Below are positions 8,611-17,516 of a stretch of 64,000 nucleotides of DNA, one piece after another. Location of the stretch: assembly GCF_015477775.1 (NCBI RefSeq), contig NZ_JADLQO010000009.1, positions 124,001 to 188,000 on the forward strand, read 5' to 3'. The position numbers and the translations under genes were made by a program. Origin of the DNA: Nocardia abscessus. GTDB taxonomy: Bacteria; Actinomycetota; Actinomycetes; Mycobacteriales; Mycobacteriaceae. Positions within the stretch are counted from its first letter, which is position 1; every line of letters begins with the position of its first letter. The notes under the pieces were generated by a model. The model was not told the DNA's origin. It searched no databases and saw only the letters and a list, made by a program, of their open reading frames with translations.

Positions 8611-10164
8611 ATGCCCGCGCCGAAAGCCGATGTATTCGATCGCCTCAGCGCGCTGGCCGCGATCGGGGCGCCCGCGGATCGTCAGCGCAGGACGATCGCC
8701 GAGACGTTCACCGGGGATCCGCTGGGCAGCGTGCCGGTGGGCACCGCGGCCGATGTCGCGGCCGCCATGGACCGGGCCCGAGTCGCGCAGGAGCACTGGG
8801 CGGCCCGGCCGGTATCCGAACGCGCGGCCGTGCTGGATCGTTACCGTGCGCTGGTGGTGGAGCACCGCGAGTTCCTGATGGACGTGGTGCAGGCCGAGAC
8901 CGGCAAAGCGCGCTGGGCGGCCCAGGAAGAGATCATGGGCCTGATGTTCGCGGCCCGCTACTTCGCGAAGATCGCACCCGGGCTCCTCGGCGCCCGCCGG
9001 GTACCGGGCGCCTTCCCTGTACTCAACCGCGCTTCCGTCCGTTACCAGCCGAAAGGCGTGGTCGGCGTCATCGCGCCGTGGAACTACCCGCTGCTGCTGT
9101 CGATCGGCGATTCGATTCCCGCGCTCATCGCGGGCAACGCGGTGGTGGTCAAGCCCGACAGCCAGACCCCGTTCTCCACGCTGGCGGGCGCCGAACTGCT
9201 GTACCGGGCGGGCCTGCCGCGTGAGCTGCTCGCGGTCGTTCCAGGGCCGGGCGGCGTGGTCGGCACCGCGATCGTCGAGGCGTGCGACTACCTGATGTTC
9301 ACCGGTTCCTCGGCGACCGGCCGCACCCTGGCCGAGCAGTGCGGACGCCGGCTGATCGGCTTCTCCGCCGAACTCGGCGGGAAGAACCCGATGATCGTCG
9401 CCGACGGCGCCGACCTGGACAAGGCCGCCAAGGCGGCCGTGCGCGCCTGCTTCTCCAACGCCGGACAGCTGTGCATCTCGATCGAGCGGCTCTACGTCGA
9501 ACGGAAAGTCGCCGCGGCCTTCACCGAGAAGTTCGTCGCCGCCGTGAACGCCGCGAAACTCGGCGCCGCCTACGACTATTCGGCCGATATCGGCAGCCTC
9601 ATCTCCGAAGCGCAACTGGAAACGGTGTCCAAGCACGTCGCGGACGCCACGTCGAAGGGAGCGAAGGTGCTGACCGGCGGCAAGGCGCGCCCGGATCTCG
9701 GTCCGCTGTTCTTCGAGCCGACCGTGCTGAGCGAGGTGACCGACGAGATGGAATGCGGTCGCGACGAAACCTTCGGTCCGCTGGTCTCCATCTACCCCGT
9801 CGACGGCGTCGAGGAGGCCGTTCGCCTGGCCAACGACACCGACTACGGCCTCAATGCCTCGGTGTGGGCGGGGAGCAAGTCCGAAGGCGAGCGGATCGCG
9901 GCGCGGTTGCACGCGGGAACGGTCTGTGTGGACGAAGGTTACGCACCGGCCTGGGGCTCCACGGCCGCACCCATGGGCGGCATGGGCATTTCCGGTGTGG
10001 GGCGCCGTCACGGCCCGGACGGGCTGCTCAAGTTCACCGAACCGCAGTCGATCGTGGTGACCCGGTTCATGAATCTCGACGCGCCGAGGCTGTTCCCGAA
10101 GGGGAAGTGGCAGCCGTTCCTGATGTCCGTCGCCCGCAGCCTGCGTTTCCTGCCGGGACGCTGA
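8611..10164 (+). CDS. gabD2: Succinate-semialdehyde dehydrogenase GabD2 type
   Basis: A 517-residue NAD(P)+-dependent aldehyde dehydrogenase, closest by eye to mycobacterial GabD2, which oxidises succinic semialdehyde to succinate and so closes the GABA or 2-oxoglutarate bypass of the TCA cycle. Catalytic residues are visible: Glu254 in AELGGKNPMI and nucleophile Cys288 in NAGQLCISIERL. Also present are APWNYP, the coenzyme loop FTGSSATGR, and the structural EIMGLMFAARYFAK. AGGAGG precedes the ATG at 8611. The enzyme is monocistronic, ending in a hairpin terminator; the facing DUF779 gene belongs to a family often found beside aldehyde dehydrogenases. Confidence 0.88.
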   Translation: MPAPKADVFDRLSALAAIGAPADRQRRTIAETFTGDPLGSVPVGTAADVAAAMDRARVAQEHWAARPVSERAAVLDRYRALVVEHREFLMDVVQAETGKARWAAQEEIMGLMFAARYFAKIAPGLLGARRVPGAFPVLNRASVRYQPKGVVGVIAPWNYPLLLSIGDSIPALIAGNAVVVKPDSQTPFSTLAGAELLYRAGLPRELLAVVPGPGGVVGTAIVEACDYLMFTGSSATGRTLAEQCGRRLIGFSAELGGKNPMIVADGADLDKAAKAAVRACFSNAGQLCISIERLYVERKVAAAFTEKFVAAVNAAKLGAAYDYSADIGSLISEAQLETVSKHVADATSKGAKVLTGGKARPDLGPLFFEPTVLSEVTDEMECGRDETFGPLVSIYPVDGVEEAVRLANDTDYGLNASVWAGSKSEGERIAARLHAGTVCVDEGYAPAWGSTAAPMGGMGISGVGRRHGPDGLLKFTEPQSIVVTRFMNLDAPRLFPKGKWQPFLMSVARSLRFLPGR

Positions 10165-10174
10165 GGCTTGACGG

Positions 10175-10204
10175 CCGCCCGGGTGGTCGTGCCCACCCGG
10201 GCGG
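10175..10204. terminator. 12-bp perfect GC hairpin
   Basis: CCGCCCGGGTGG (10175-10186) and CCACCCGGGCGG (10193-10204) pair perfectly around a 6-nt loop, 10 bases after the gabD2 stop and facing the end of the DUF779 gene. Probable bidirectional terminator. Confidence 0.75.
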
Positions 10205-10232
10205 ACCATCCGCCGGTCGGCTCGTGCAGGGG

Positions 10233-10727
10233 TCACGCCAACCGGTCGGCTCCGGTGCGCGGCGGTCCTCCGGCCGCCAGCGCCGCCGCTTCGTCATCGG
10301 TGAGCAGCCGTGACCTGAGGACGAAGCGCATGTTCTCGAGGGTGTCCGCGACCCAACCGCCGGCCTCGTCGGGCACATCGACGGTGAGGTGGGTGTGCTT
10401 CCAGTGCTCGTACTGTTCGCCGCTGATCCACAATTCGGTGTGCCAGGGAAGGTTTCCCAGCAGGACGTCTTCGCCGTCGATCCGGGATTCCCGAATGGGC
10501 AGCCACCGTGGCCGGCCACCGTCGCGGTGTCCGCCGGACTCGTGCAGCAGCACCGCTCCGTGCTGGTCGATCACTCGGCGCAAAACGGCCCTGGCGCGGT
10601 CGGTGATGTCCACCCGGTGCGTTCGATGCGCCGCCACCGCACCGCCCGGACGGCGTGGACGGCGCGGCCGGAGCGCGTCGGGTAGTCGGCGATCCCGGGG
10701 TGCCGCCCCCGGTCTGGTGTAGCTCAT
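10233..10727 (-). CDS. DUF779 protein
   Basis: A 164-residue protein whose second half matches the DUF779 family: ITDRARAVLRRVIDQHG, LLHESGGHRDGGRPRWLP, RIDGEDVLLGNLPWHTELW and a C-terminal LENMRFVLRSRLLTDDE. DUF779 genes accompany aldehyde or alcohol dehydrogenases in many actinobacteria and proteobacteria, but their biochemical role is not established. The arginine- and proline-rich first 35 residues are unusual; a start further inside is possible. It is downstream of a GAF-type regulator on the same strand and convergent with gabD2, a set suggesting an aldehyde-response unit. Confidence 0.8.
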   Translation of the reverse strand: MSYTRPGAAPRDRRLPDALRPRRPRRPGGAVAAHRTHRVDITDRARAVLRRVIDQHGAVLLHESGGHRDGGRPRWLPIRESRIDGEDVLLGNLPWHTELWISGEQYEHWKHTHLTVDVPDEAGGWVADTLENMRFVLRSRLLTDDEAAALAAGGPPRTGADRLA

Positions 10728-10799
10728 GATTCCTCGCAGATATCTCGGACCGGCCCACTATGGTCCGCGGAGGTTGGTGCGAGGTTGGTGCGGAAATCC

Positions 10800-12014
10800 T
10801 CAGTCGCGCAACGCCGTATGCAGCCGAGCCGCCACCGTCGCACGCCGCAGGTCGTCCGGCGGAAGCAATCGCAACGCGTGCTCGTGCACCGCGATATCGC
10901 GGGGAGCGCGTTCGCCGAACGCCACGGCGTGCTCGGCTCGGTCGCCGGCGAGCACGGCTGTGCGCACCCCGACGTCGAGGTAGTCGCGCCACCGCAGCAC
11001 GCCGGGCGCCTCCGAACCGGGTAGCAGCGGTCCCCGGTACAGCCAGACCGCCGAGGTGGTGTCGCCCGCGGTGATGGCGGCGAACAACTCGACGGCGTCG
11101 CAGGCGACCGGACCGGTCAGAACGTAACGGCGATTGCTGATTTCGCCGCCGATCGCGCGGCGCAGGTGCGAGACATCGGCCTTGAGCGTGCTGGTGGAGA
11201 CCGCACGGTCACCGTAGAGGGCGGCGTGCAACTGCTCCGGCGTGAAGCCGTCCGGCTGGAGGGCCAGCAGTGCGAGTATCTCCAGCTGCCGCGGCGGAAG
11301 GGAAAGCGGCACGCCGTCGCAGAGCAGACGTGCGGCGCCGAGGCATTCCAGCCGGATCCCGGGCGCGGGCGCGGGCTCGGTGGTGCGCAGCATCGTCTCC
11401 ACCGCCGTCACCAGCGCGCGTACCGAGGTGAGCACCGCGGGATGGGAGCGGTCCCAGGAACTGGACAGATCCAGCGCGCCGATCTGTCTTCCGTCGGGTC
11501 CGTGGATCGGTGCGGAATAGCAGACCCAGCCGTGCAGGGCGGCGACCAGGTGCTCGGCGGAGAACACCGTGGCGGCGCGATCGGTGTGCAACGCGAGCGC
11601 CACACCGTTGGTGCCCATGTGGCTTTCGTCCCAGCAGCCGCCGGGCGCGAGGTTCACCTGCTCGGCCTGCCTGCGCAGCGCGCGGTCGCCGCAGGACCAC
11701 AGGACGGTGCCCGCCGGATCGGTGACCACGGCCAGATACCCGGAGTCCTCGGTGACGGCCCGCAGCTCGCCCGCGAGCGTTGTCACCGGTCCACGCAGTG
11801 GGGACGCGGCCCACCGGTCGCCGATATCGTCCACGCCGGGCGCTTCCGTGGTGGCGGGATCGACAGTGTGCAGTGACCGCCGCCAGGATTGCGCTACTTC
11901 CTTGCGCAGCACGGTATGCCGGGGTGGGGCGGTGGTCTGGGGAGCTGTCGCCCAGCGCTCCCATTCTCTTTGCAGGTCGACCCGCTGTTGGGTGAGGGTG
12001 CGGAACTGCGCCAC
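10800..12014 (-). CDS. GAF-domain transcriptional regulator (AcoR-like N terminus)
   Basis: A 404-residue regulator. Residues 30-75 (VLRKEVAQSWRRSL) resemble the start of AcoR-type activators. A GAF domain follows (GTVLWSCGD, VNLAPGGCWDESHMGTNGVA, HGWVCYSAPIHGPDGRQIGA). The C-terminal 170 residues hold a winged-helix of the OmpR/SARP kind (PPRQLEILALLALQPDGFTP, STLKADVSHLRRAIGG) in place of the sigma54 module of true AcoR. Members control acetaldehyde, acetoin or alcohol dehydrogenases. Its downstream neighbour is DUF779, with gabD2 beyond it. Confidence 0.8.
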   Translation of the reverse strand: MAQFRTLTQQRVDLQREWERWATAPQTTAPPRHTVLRKEVAQSWRRSLHTVDPATTEAPGVDDIGDRWAASPLRGPVTTLAGELRAVTEDSGYLAVVTDPAGTVLWSCGDRALRRQAEQVNLAPGGCWDESHMGTNGVALALHTDRAATVFSAEHLVAALHGWVCYSAPIHGPDGRQIGALDLSSSWDRSHPAVLTSVRALVTAVETMLRTTEPAPAPGIRLECLGAARLLCDGVPLSLPPRQLEILALLALQPDGFTPEQLHAALYGDRAVSTSTLKADVSHLRRAIGGEISNRRYVLTGPVACDAVELFAAITAGDTTSAVWLYRGPLLPGSEAPGVLRWRDYLDVGVRTAVLAGDRAEHAVAFGERAPRDIAVHEHALRLLPPDDLRRATVAARLHTALRD

Positions 12015-12157
12015 GTGGAAGACCCGTCGTCGTGTGAGCTCATGATCGCTCTCTCATTCTGGCGGACGCCGACGGGGGTGGCGAGCGGTTCGAGCCCTAC
12101 CGGCCGGTCGGGAAAGATTCGGAGCGAAGTGGCGCCACGACGCCATAGGCTGCCGGC

Positions 12158-12580
12158 ATGGCGACCGGTTTCCAGCGGGCATGCCTCGCCGATGTGCACG
12201 AGGTGGCCGCGGGCATGCCCCACGTGACGCGCGTCGACGGACCGCGCGGTAACCCGATCTATCAGGTCGGGGGTAAATCGTTCGTGTTCTTCCGCAATCC
12301 CCGTCCGGATGCCGTCGACCCGTTGACCGGTGAGCGCTACGCCGATGTCATCGTGATCTGGGTGCCCTCGGAGGCGGACAAACAGGCACTGGTCCAGGAC
12401 CCGGACTCGCCGTTCTTCACGACGCGGCATTTCGACGGGCATCCGTCGGTCCTGGTGCGCGCGGCCCGTCTCGGCGAGCTGAGCCGTCGAGAGCTCATTG
12501 AGGTCGTCCAGGACGCCTGGCTGGCCAGGGCCTCGCGCAAACGCGCGGCGGACTGGCTGGCCGCCCATCCGCCGCGCTGA
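12158..12580 (+). CDS. MmcQ/YjbR family protein
   Basis: A 140-residue MmcQ/YjbR-like (DUF419-type) protein: the middle reads YQVGGKSFVFFRNPRP, then IVIWVPSEADKQALVQDP and the C-terminal RRELIEVVQDAWLARASR helix with the closing WLA. This is a double-wing DNA-binding-like fold of unclear function. It is a single gene with the start ATG 12158; it converges on a lipoprotein gene 4 bases from its stop. Confidence 0.8.
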   Translation: MATGFQRACLADVHEVAAGMPHVTRVDGPRGNPIYQVGGKSFVFFRNPRPDAVDPLTGERYADVIVIWVPSEADKQALVQDPDSPFFTTRHFDGHPSVLVRAARLGELSRRELIEVVQDAWLARASRKRAADWLAAHPPR

Positions 12581-12584
12581 GCGG

Positions 12585-12908
12585 TCACTTCCGGATGAAA
12601 ATGCCTGCGACGTCGGCGTTCTTGATCGGGGTGTCGGTATTGGCCTGGGCGCCGCACAGCAGATCGACCGACACCATCGTCGCGTCCACGACGGTGCCCG
12701 CGGGCTCGCGGTCGTCCTGGCTCTGCTGCTTGACGAACTTGGTGATCGTCGTGCGTTTGGTGTCCTGGTCCTGCTTGACGTACTCGCTGCACGGGGTGTC
12801 ACCGCCGCGGTTGAGGGCGCGTTCGATGTCGGTGCAGCCCGCGAGCGCCATGGCGACCACCGCGATCCCGAGGCCGGTTCGGCCGGTCCGTGACAGCGTG
12901 GCGTTCAT
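12585..12908 (-). CDS. Small secreted lipoprotein, HdeA-like
   Basis: A 107-residue lipoprotein. The N terminus has a signal sequence ending in the lipobox ALAGC, with Cys25 as the lipidation site. The mature part has two cysteines (in DTPCSEYVKQD and VDLLCGAQ) at a spacing recalling the acid-stress chaperone HdeA, and short HdeA-like lipoproteins are known in mycobacteria. The similarity is judged by eye and moderate. The ATG at 12908 follows AGGAGGAGA, which decides the start. Confidence 0.65.
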   Translation of the reverse strand: MNATLSRTGRTGLGIAVVAMALAGCTDIERALNRGGDTPCSEYVKQDQDTKRTTITKFVKQQSQDDREPAGTVVDATMVSVDLLCGAQANTDTPIKNADVAGIFIRK

Positions 12909-13003
12909 GGTCTCCTCCTGAGGTTCGGGCACGGCGATGCCCGCCGCGATCGGCTCCAGACTAGAGCCAACGCGCGCTGGTGTTCGCCGACCGGCCGGGA
13001 CGG

Positions 13004-14143
13004 CTAGGCGCGGTAGACGCACAACGGGACGTTCATCTCCGCCGCGGTGAGCGAACCGTGGTGACCGATCAGCCAGGACTGCAGCGGTTCGGCGCCGGTG
13101 CGGATGACGCCACGCCGCCCACTGGCGACCACGACCAGATCGCCGATGCGCTGCGCGATCGCGTGCTCGACCGTGGGACCGAACCAGCCGCGGGCCACGA
13201 TGTCGTCCTTGCCGAGCACATCGAAGTCCGGGCCGAGCGTGGCCTGCCAGGCCGCCGCGACGTCGGATGCGGCGCCCGGCACCGTGTAGACGTGCCGGGC
13301 GCGGGGCTCACCGCCGAGCGCTCGGACGCCTTGTTGCAAGGCTGGCGTGGTGTCGAAATCGATGCGGTCCTCCAGTTGCACCATGCCGTGGTCGGCGGTG
13401 ACCAGCAGCGCGGCGCCGGGTGGCAACTCCTCGGCGAGGGTGGCGGCGAGCCGGTCGGCGTTGGCGAGTTCCAATTCCCACGACCGTGACTCGGGCCCGC
13501 GCACGTGTCCGGTCATGTCGAGGTCGCCGTGGTAGGTGTAGACCAGTGCGCGCGGCCCGGCGCGCAGCGCTTCGCCGACACCGGCCACGAGGTCGCCGAA
13601 CGACAGCTGGGGCCGGAACTCGCAGCCGCGCAGAACCGCCTTGGTCAGCCCCGACCCTGCCTGATCGCGCGGCGATACCTGGGCCACGGCGATGCCGTCG
13701 GCAGCGGCGCGCTCGAAAACTGTTGTGCGAGGCTGGAACTCTTCCGGAACGAGTTCGCTTCGCAGATCGGACTTGGGAACGCCGTGCAGCCGCCAGGACA
13801 GCGGGGTGAACAGCTGGTCGTAGCCGGGGACGTGGAACAGATAACCGACGATGCCGTGTTGGCCGGGCGGAACGCCCACCCCGAGCGAGGTGAGGCTGGT
13901 GGCCGTCGTGGTCGGGAAGCCGGCCGTGAGCCGGACCGGTGCGAGACCGGACAGGAACGGCGCCGCAGCGGGATTCGCGACGAGGTGCTCGTAGCCGAGC
14001 CCGTCCACCAGCAGGACGCAGACCCGGTCGATATCCAGTCCGAGCCCGAGACGGTCCTCCTCGCCGGGGACGCCGAGACCGGCGAGGACAGAGGGAAACA
14101 GATCGGCCAGAGAACCGGTACCGTAACGCGGCGCGACGAACAC
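13004..14143 (-). CDS. Alkaline-phosphatase-superfamily nucleotide pyrophosphatase/phosphodiesterase
   Basis: A 379-residue member of the type I phosphodiesterase/nucleotide pyrophosphatase family. Metal-site and nucleophile regions are visible: VLLVDGLGYEH, GFPTTTATSLTSLG (Thr nucleophile), YTYHGDLDMTGHVRGPES and the signature VTADHGMVQLED. No signal peptide is evident, so it is probably cytoplasmic, as are its mycobacterial relatives. Natural substrate unknown. Single gene; the next gene on the strand (14187) lies 43 bp upstream and may share the transcript. Confidence 0.85.
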   Translation of the reverse strand: MFVAPRYGTGSLADLFPSVLAGLGVPGEEDRLGLGLDIDRVCVLLVDGLGYEHLVANPAAAPFLSGLAPVRLTAGFPTTTATSLTSLGVGVPPGQHGIVGYLFHVPGYDQLFTPLSWRLHGVPKSDLRSELVPEEFQPRTTVFERAAADGIAVAQVSPRDQAGSGLTKAVLRGCEFRPQLSFGDLVAGVGEALRAGPRALVYTYHGDLDMTGHVRGPESRSWELELANADRLAATLAEELPPGAALLVTADHGMVQLEDRIDFDTTPALQQGVRALGGEPRARHVYTVPGAASDVAAAWQATLGPDFDVLGKDDIVARGWFGPTVEHAIAQRIGDLVVVASGRRGVIRTGAEPLQSWLIGHHGSLTAAEMNVPLCVYRA

Positions 14144-14186
14144 GAAGGTCAGGATGTCAACGTCGATGGGGGCATGGCAAGGGCGT

Positions 14187-14498
14187 TCAGGCTTGGCCCG
14201 TCTCGAAACGGCTCACCTTGCCGTCCCGCAGGACGAACCGCCAGGTGGTCCGCATCGAACCCCACCGCGAATTGGTGTAGTCGGCAACCAGTTCGATGCC
14301 GTCGTCGCCGACGGACTCGACCCGCATGCGTGCGTTGCTGTCGAAGATCTCCGCTTCGGTCCACTGGACGAGATTGCGCTCGACGCCGTCGTCGGACATC
14401 GTGGCATCGTCGGTGAGGACCGCGTAGAACCGATCCTGATCGTTGGCGTTGAGCGCGTCGACGAACTCCTGCACCGTCGGATCCAGCTGCGCGGTCAT
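14187..14498 (-). CDS. NTF2/SnoaL-like small protein
   Basis: A 103-residue single-domain protein with the NTF2-like pattern: VQEFVDALNANDQDRFYAVL, the following DDATMSDDG, and strands ELVADYTN and TWRFVLRDGKVSRFET. The fold serves as small-molecule isomerase, hydrolase or binding protein; nothing visible fixes a substrate. ATG 14498 is preceded by GAGAGGAC. Confidence 0.75.
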   Translation of the reverse strand: MTAQLDPTVQEFVDALNANDQDRFYAVLTDDATMSDDGVERNLVQWTEAEIFDSNARMRVESVGDDGIELVADYTNSRWGSMRTTWRFVLRDGKVSRFETGQA

Positions 14499-14558
14499 CC
14501 GTGTCGTCCTCTCGGATCGGTGTGAGAAGCATCGGATAGCAAACGTCTGGCGTCTACT

Positions 14559-15185
14559 CTAGGTCAGCGGTGGCGTGCTCGGCTCGATCACTGTCGCGAA
14601 CGTCCGCATGACATCCTCCACCAGCGCCGGGGCAGTGGTGCCGAACTGCACCGCGCGCTTTTCCAGCTGTCCGTCCAGCCACAGTGAGGCCAGGCCGTGG
14701 CCGAGTCCCCAGAACATGACGGCCAGTGTGTCGGCTTTGTCGGCGGGCAACACTCCAGCGCGCACACATTCCGCGATCGTGTCGGCCAGAACCCCGAACG
14801 CCGCGTCGCCCGCGGCCATGGTGTCCGGGTGCTTGTCGGGCTGGGAGAGCTCCGGCCGGAACATCAAGCGGAAGTAGGCCGGTTGCTCTCGGGAGAACCG
14901 CACATAGGTGTTCGCCAGTGCGGTCAGAGCGGCCATGGGTGTGTCCGCTTCGGCGCGGGTCGCCGCCAGTTGTGCGCCGAGCAACTGGAAACCCTGGGTG
15001 GACAGTGTCGCGAGCAGGGCGGAACGGTCGGGGAAATGGTGGTAGGGCGCCGCGGTGCTCACGCCCGCCTCGCGCGCCACCCTGCGGAGGCTGACCGCCC
15101 CGAGCCCCTCTGTCTCGATCAAACGCAGGCAGGCGGCCAGCAGTGCGTCGCGTAAGGCGCCGTGGTGGTAACTGGTCCGCGTCAC
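14559..15185 (-). CDS. TetR-family regulator
   Basis: A 208-residue TetR repressor. The DNA-binding head is clear (SLRRVAREAGVSTAAPYHHF), and the C terminus has the WHG-type ligand domain with YFRLMFRPEL and VMFWGLGHGLASLWLDGQL. It is divergent from the SDR reductase gene at 15297, and a perfect 21-bp palindrome lies in the 111-bp gap, so it probably controls that gene and itself. Confidence 0.9.
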   Translation of the reverse strand: MTRTSYHHGALRDALLAACLRLIETEGLGAVSLRRVAREAGVSTAAPYHHFPDRSALLATLSTQGFQLLGAQLAATRAEADTPMAALTALANTYVRFSREQPAYFRLMFRPELSQPDKHPDTMAAGDAAFGVLADTIAECVRAGVLPADKADTLAVMFWGLGHGLASLWLDGQLEKRAVQFGTTAPALVEDVMRTFATVIEPSTPPLT

Positions 15186-15238
15186 TGTCCGAGCGTATGC
15201 GACGACTCCTGGACAACCTAACTATGCGATGCTTAGAT

Positions 15239-15259
15239 TATCTGAGCGGCGCTCAGATA
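15239..15259. promoter_or_regulatory. Perfect 21-bp palindrome, probable TetR operator
   Basis: TATCTGAGCG (15239-15248), a central G, and CGCTCAGATA (15250-15259) are exact reverse complements. The site is midway between divergent tetR and SDR genes and 37 bp before the SDR start, the standard place for a TetR-family autoregulatory operator. Confidence 0.75.
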
Positions 15260-15296
15260 GGCGGCGCGGTAGCCACTCCACGAGACGGGTGAAGAA

Positions 15297-16361
15297 ATGA
15301 GCACACGGGTATCGGTCACCGGCGCAACGGGATTCGTCGCCGGCCACGTCATCGCCGAGTTGCTGGAGCACGGCTACGCCGTGCGCGCGACGGTCCGCGA
15401 CCTCGCCGACACCGGCAAACGAGCCCACCTGGTCGAGCTGGCGCGCCGGACCGGGGGCGAGTTGGAGTTCGCGCAGGCCGACCTGAACGGCGACGACGGC
15501 TGGGTACCCGCCGTCGCGGGCTGCACCGAGGTTCTGCACGTGGCGTCTCCGTTCCCGTCGACCCCGCCGGACGACGAGAACGAGCTCATCGATACCGCGG
15601 TCGAAGGAACCCTGCGCGTGCTGCGCGCCTGCGCCGCCGCGGGCACGGTGCGCCGGGTAGTGCTGACCTCTTCGATCGCGGCGATCGCGTACGGTCACGC
15701 CGACGATGCCGTGCGCACCGAGGCGGACTGGACGGTGGTCGAACGCAGCCCGGCCTACCAGAAGAGCAAGACGCTGGCCGAGCGGGCGGCCTGGGATTTC
15801 GTCGCGAAACTTCCGGCGGACGCGGGATTCGAACTGGTCGTCGTCAATCCCGGCATGGTGCTCGGACCAGCGCTGTCCGCGGCGACGAGCACCTCGCACG
15901 AGCCGGTGCGCAGGCTGCTCGCCGGGGACGTACCGGGGACTCCCAGGGTCGGCTGGGCCCCGGTGGACGTGCGCGATCTGGCCGTGGCGCATCGGCTCGC
16001 CTTGGAGACGCCGGAGGCGGCGGGCAACCGCTACATCTGCGCGGGCGAGCACCTGTGGATGGGGGAGATGGCGCGCGTTCTCGCCGAGGAATACGGGCCG
16101 CGCGGGTTCCGGGTGCCGACCAGGGCTCTGCCGAACTGGGTCGTGCGTTCGGTCGCGGTCTTCGACAAAGGCGTCCGGCTGACCCTGCCGACGCTGGGAC
16201 GTACCGAATCGCTCAGCGCCGAGAAGGCTCGGCGCGAGCTGGGTTGGACCATGCGCCCGGTGCGCGAAACGCTGCTCGACACCGCCGAAAGCCTGCTGCA
16301 GCACGGGATCGTCGCGTCGCCGCGGCGCAAATCCGGCCCACGGGCCGCCGTGAGCGTGTGA
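15297..16361 (+). CDS. Extended SDR reductase (dihydroflavonol-4-reductase-like)
   Basis: A 354-residue NAD(P)H-dependent extended short-chain dehydrogenase. The nucleotide loop is VTGATGFVAGHVIAELL, the active-site tyrosine and lysine are in SPAYQKSKTLAE, and the serine precedes them in VVLTSSIAAI. These enzymes reduce ketones or aldehydes of varied substrates; the DFR label is structural. Start ATG 15297. It is under the probable TetR operator and its stop overlaps the GTG of a small membrane-protein gene (GTGA). Confidence 0.85.
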   Translation: MSTRVSVTGATGFVAGHVIAELLEHGYAVRATVRDLADTGKRAHLVELARRTGGELEFAQADLNGDDGWVPAVAGCTEVLHVASPFPSTPPDDENELIDTAVEGTLRVLRACAAAGTVRRVVLTSSIAAIAYGHADDAVRTEADWTVVERSPAYQKSKTLAERAAWDFVAKLPADAGFELVVVNPGMVLGPALSAATSTSHEPVRRLLAGDVPGTPRVGWAPVDVRDLAVAHRLALETPEAAGNRYICAGEHLWMGEMARVLAEEYGPRGFRVPTRALPNWVVRSVAVFDKGVRLTLPTLGRTESLSAEKARRELGWTMRPVRETLLDTAESLLQHGIVASPRRKSGPRAAVSV

Positions 16362-16573
16362 GGGATGCCGTCATGCTGATCGCGACCTTGATCATCACCA
16401 CGATCGCCATGGTGCGGCGCGCGTTCGCACGTCGGTCCCCGAGCGGGAACTCCGCCGAGCTTCCAGTTCGCGGCGCGGTCCGGAGGACACTGCGCAGGCC
16501 GCTGCCGATTACCGCCGCCCTCGTCACGCTGCTGGGCGTAGCGCTGGCGGCGGGCACGCTCACCCAGTGCTGA
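16358..16573 (+). CDS. 71-residue two-helix membrane protein
   Basis: A small ORF whose GTG start (16358) overlaps the TGA of the SDR gene by GTGA, a strong sign of translational coupling. The protein has an N-terminal hydrophobic helix (VMLIATLIITTIAMV), an arginine-rich cytoplasmic loop, and a second helix (ITAALVTLLGVALAAGTL) ending at a terminal cysteine. No family recognised. An internal ATG (16373) is the alternative start. Confidence 0.55.
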   Translation: MRDAVMLIATLIITTIAMVRRAFARRSPSGNSAELPVRGAVRRTLRRPLPITAALVTLLGVALAAGTLTQC

Positions 16574-16621
16574 ACCGGCCCCGATGCGCGCGGGTCCGGC
16601 CCGGTTCGCTAGACAGGACAC

Positions 16622-17506
16622 GTGACTGCGCAGCGCCCCTTCCGGTTCGGTGTCAACATGGTGGTCCCTGAGTCCCGGTCGAATTGGATCGAAAAGTGCC
16701 GTCGGGCCGAGGAACTCGGCTTCGACGTGATCGGCGTCGCCGACCATCTCGGCCTGCCCGCGCCGTTCCCGGCGATGATCCTGGCCGCCGAGGCGACCGA
16801 GCGGGTGCGCTTGAACACCTTCGTGCTGAACACCGCGTTCTACAACCCCGTCCTGCTGGCTCGTGACGTGGCCGGCGCCGACCAGTTCACCGACGGGCGC
16901 ATCGAACTCGGGCTCGGCGCAGGCTATGTGCAGGCGGAATTCGAGGCCGCGGGCATCCCGTTCGAAAGCGGGAGCAAGCGTGTCGAGCACCTGGAGCAAA
17001 CGGTGATCACGCTGCGCGGCCTGTTCTCCGATCCGGAGTATCAGCCGCAGCCCGCCCAGCCGTCGGGGCCGCCGGTGCTCATCGGCGGATGGGGTGATCG
17101 GTTACTCGCCGTCGCCGCGCGGCACGCCGACATCATCGCCTTCACCGGCGCGGCGGCCGCGCGCAACGGTGGGCCGTTGCAAATGGCCGGGCTCGCGGAG
17201 ACCGAGGAGCGGGTCGCCTACGTCCGGGAACTGCTCGGCCCGCGACTGGACAAGGTCGAGTTCAACATCCTGGTGCAACGAGTGGTCCCGCCCGCCGAAC
17301 GCGCGAGCGTGCTGGAGGTCTTCGGCCCGGCGCTGCCGCCGGACGTCGCCGACTCCCCGGAGGACCACCCGATCCTGCTCATGGGCACTCCGGAGGAAAT
17401 GGCCGACCGCCTGCGCGATCGGCGCGACCGCTTCGGCATCACCTACGTGACCGTCCTCGAGGACAGCATGGAGAAGTTCGCCCCGGTGATCGCATTGCTG
17501 CGCTGA
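16622..17506 (+). CDS. LLM-class F420-dependent oxidoreductase
   Basis: A 294-residue luciferase-like monooxygenase-fold protein of the F420-dependent group (MSMEG_2516-like). Motifs are FGVNMVVPESRSNW, GFDVIGVADHLGLPAPFPAM, the fully typical DQFTDGRIELGLGAGY, and PVLIGGWGDRLL. Start is GTG 16622; no earlier in-frame start fits the fold. Substrate unknown. Single gene following the SDR/membrane-protein pair by 48 bp. Confidence 0.85.
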   Translation: MTAQRPFRFGVNMVVPESRSNWIEKCRRAEELGFDVIGVADHLGLPAPFPAMILAAEATERVRLNTFVLNTAFYNPVLLARDVAGADQFTDGRIELGLGAGYVQAEFEAAGIPFESGSKRVEHLEQTVITLRGLFSDPEYQPQPAQPSGPPVLIGGWGDRLLAVAARHADIIAFTGAAAARNGGPLQMAGLAETEERVAYVRELLGPRLDKVEFNILVQRVVPPAERASVLEVFGPALPPDVADSPEDHPILLMGTPEEMADRLRDRRDRFGITYVTVLEDSMEKFAPVIALLR

Positions 17507-17516
17507 TCGGCGCGAC

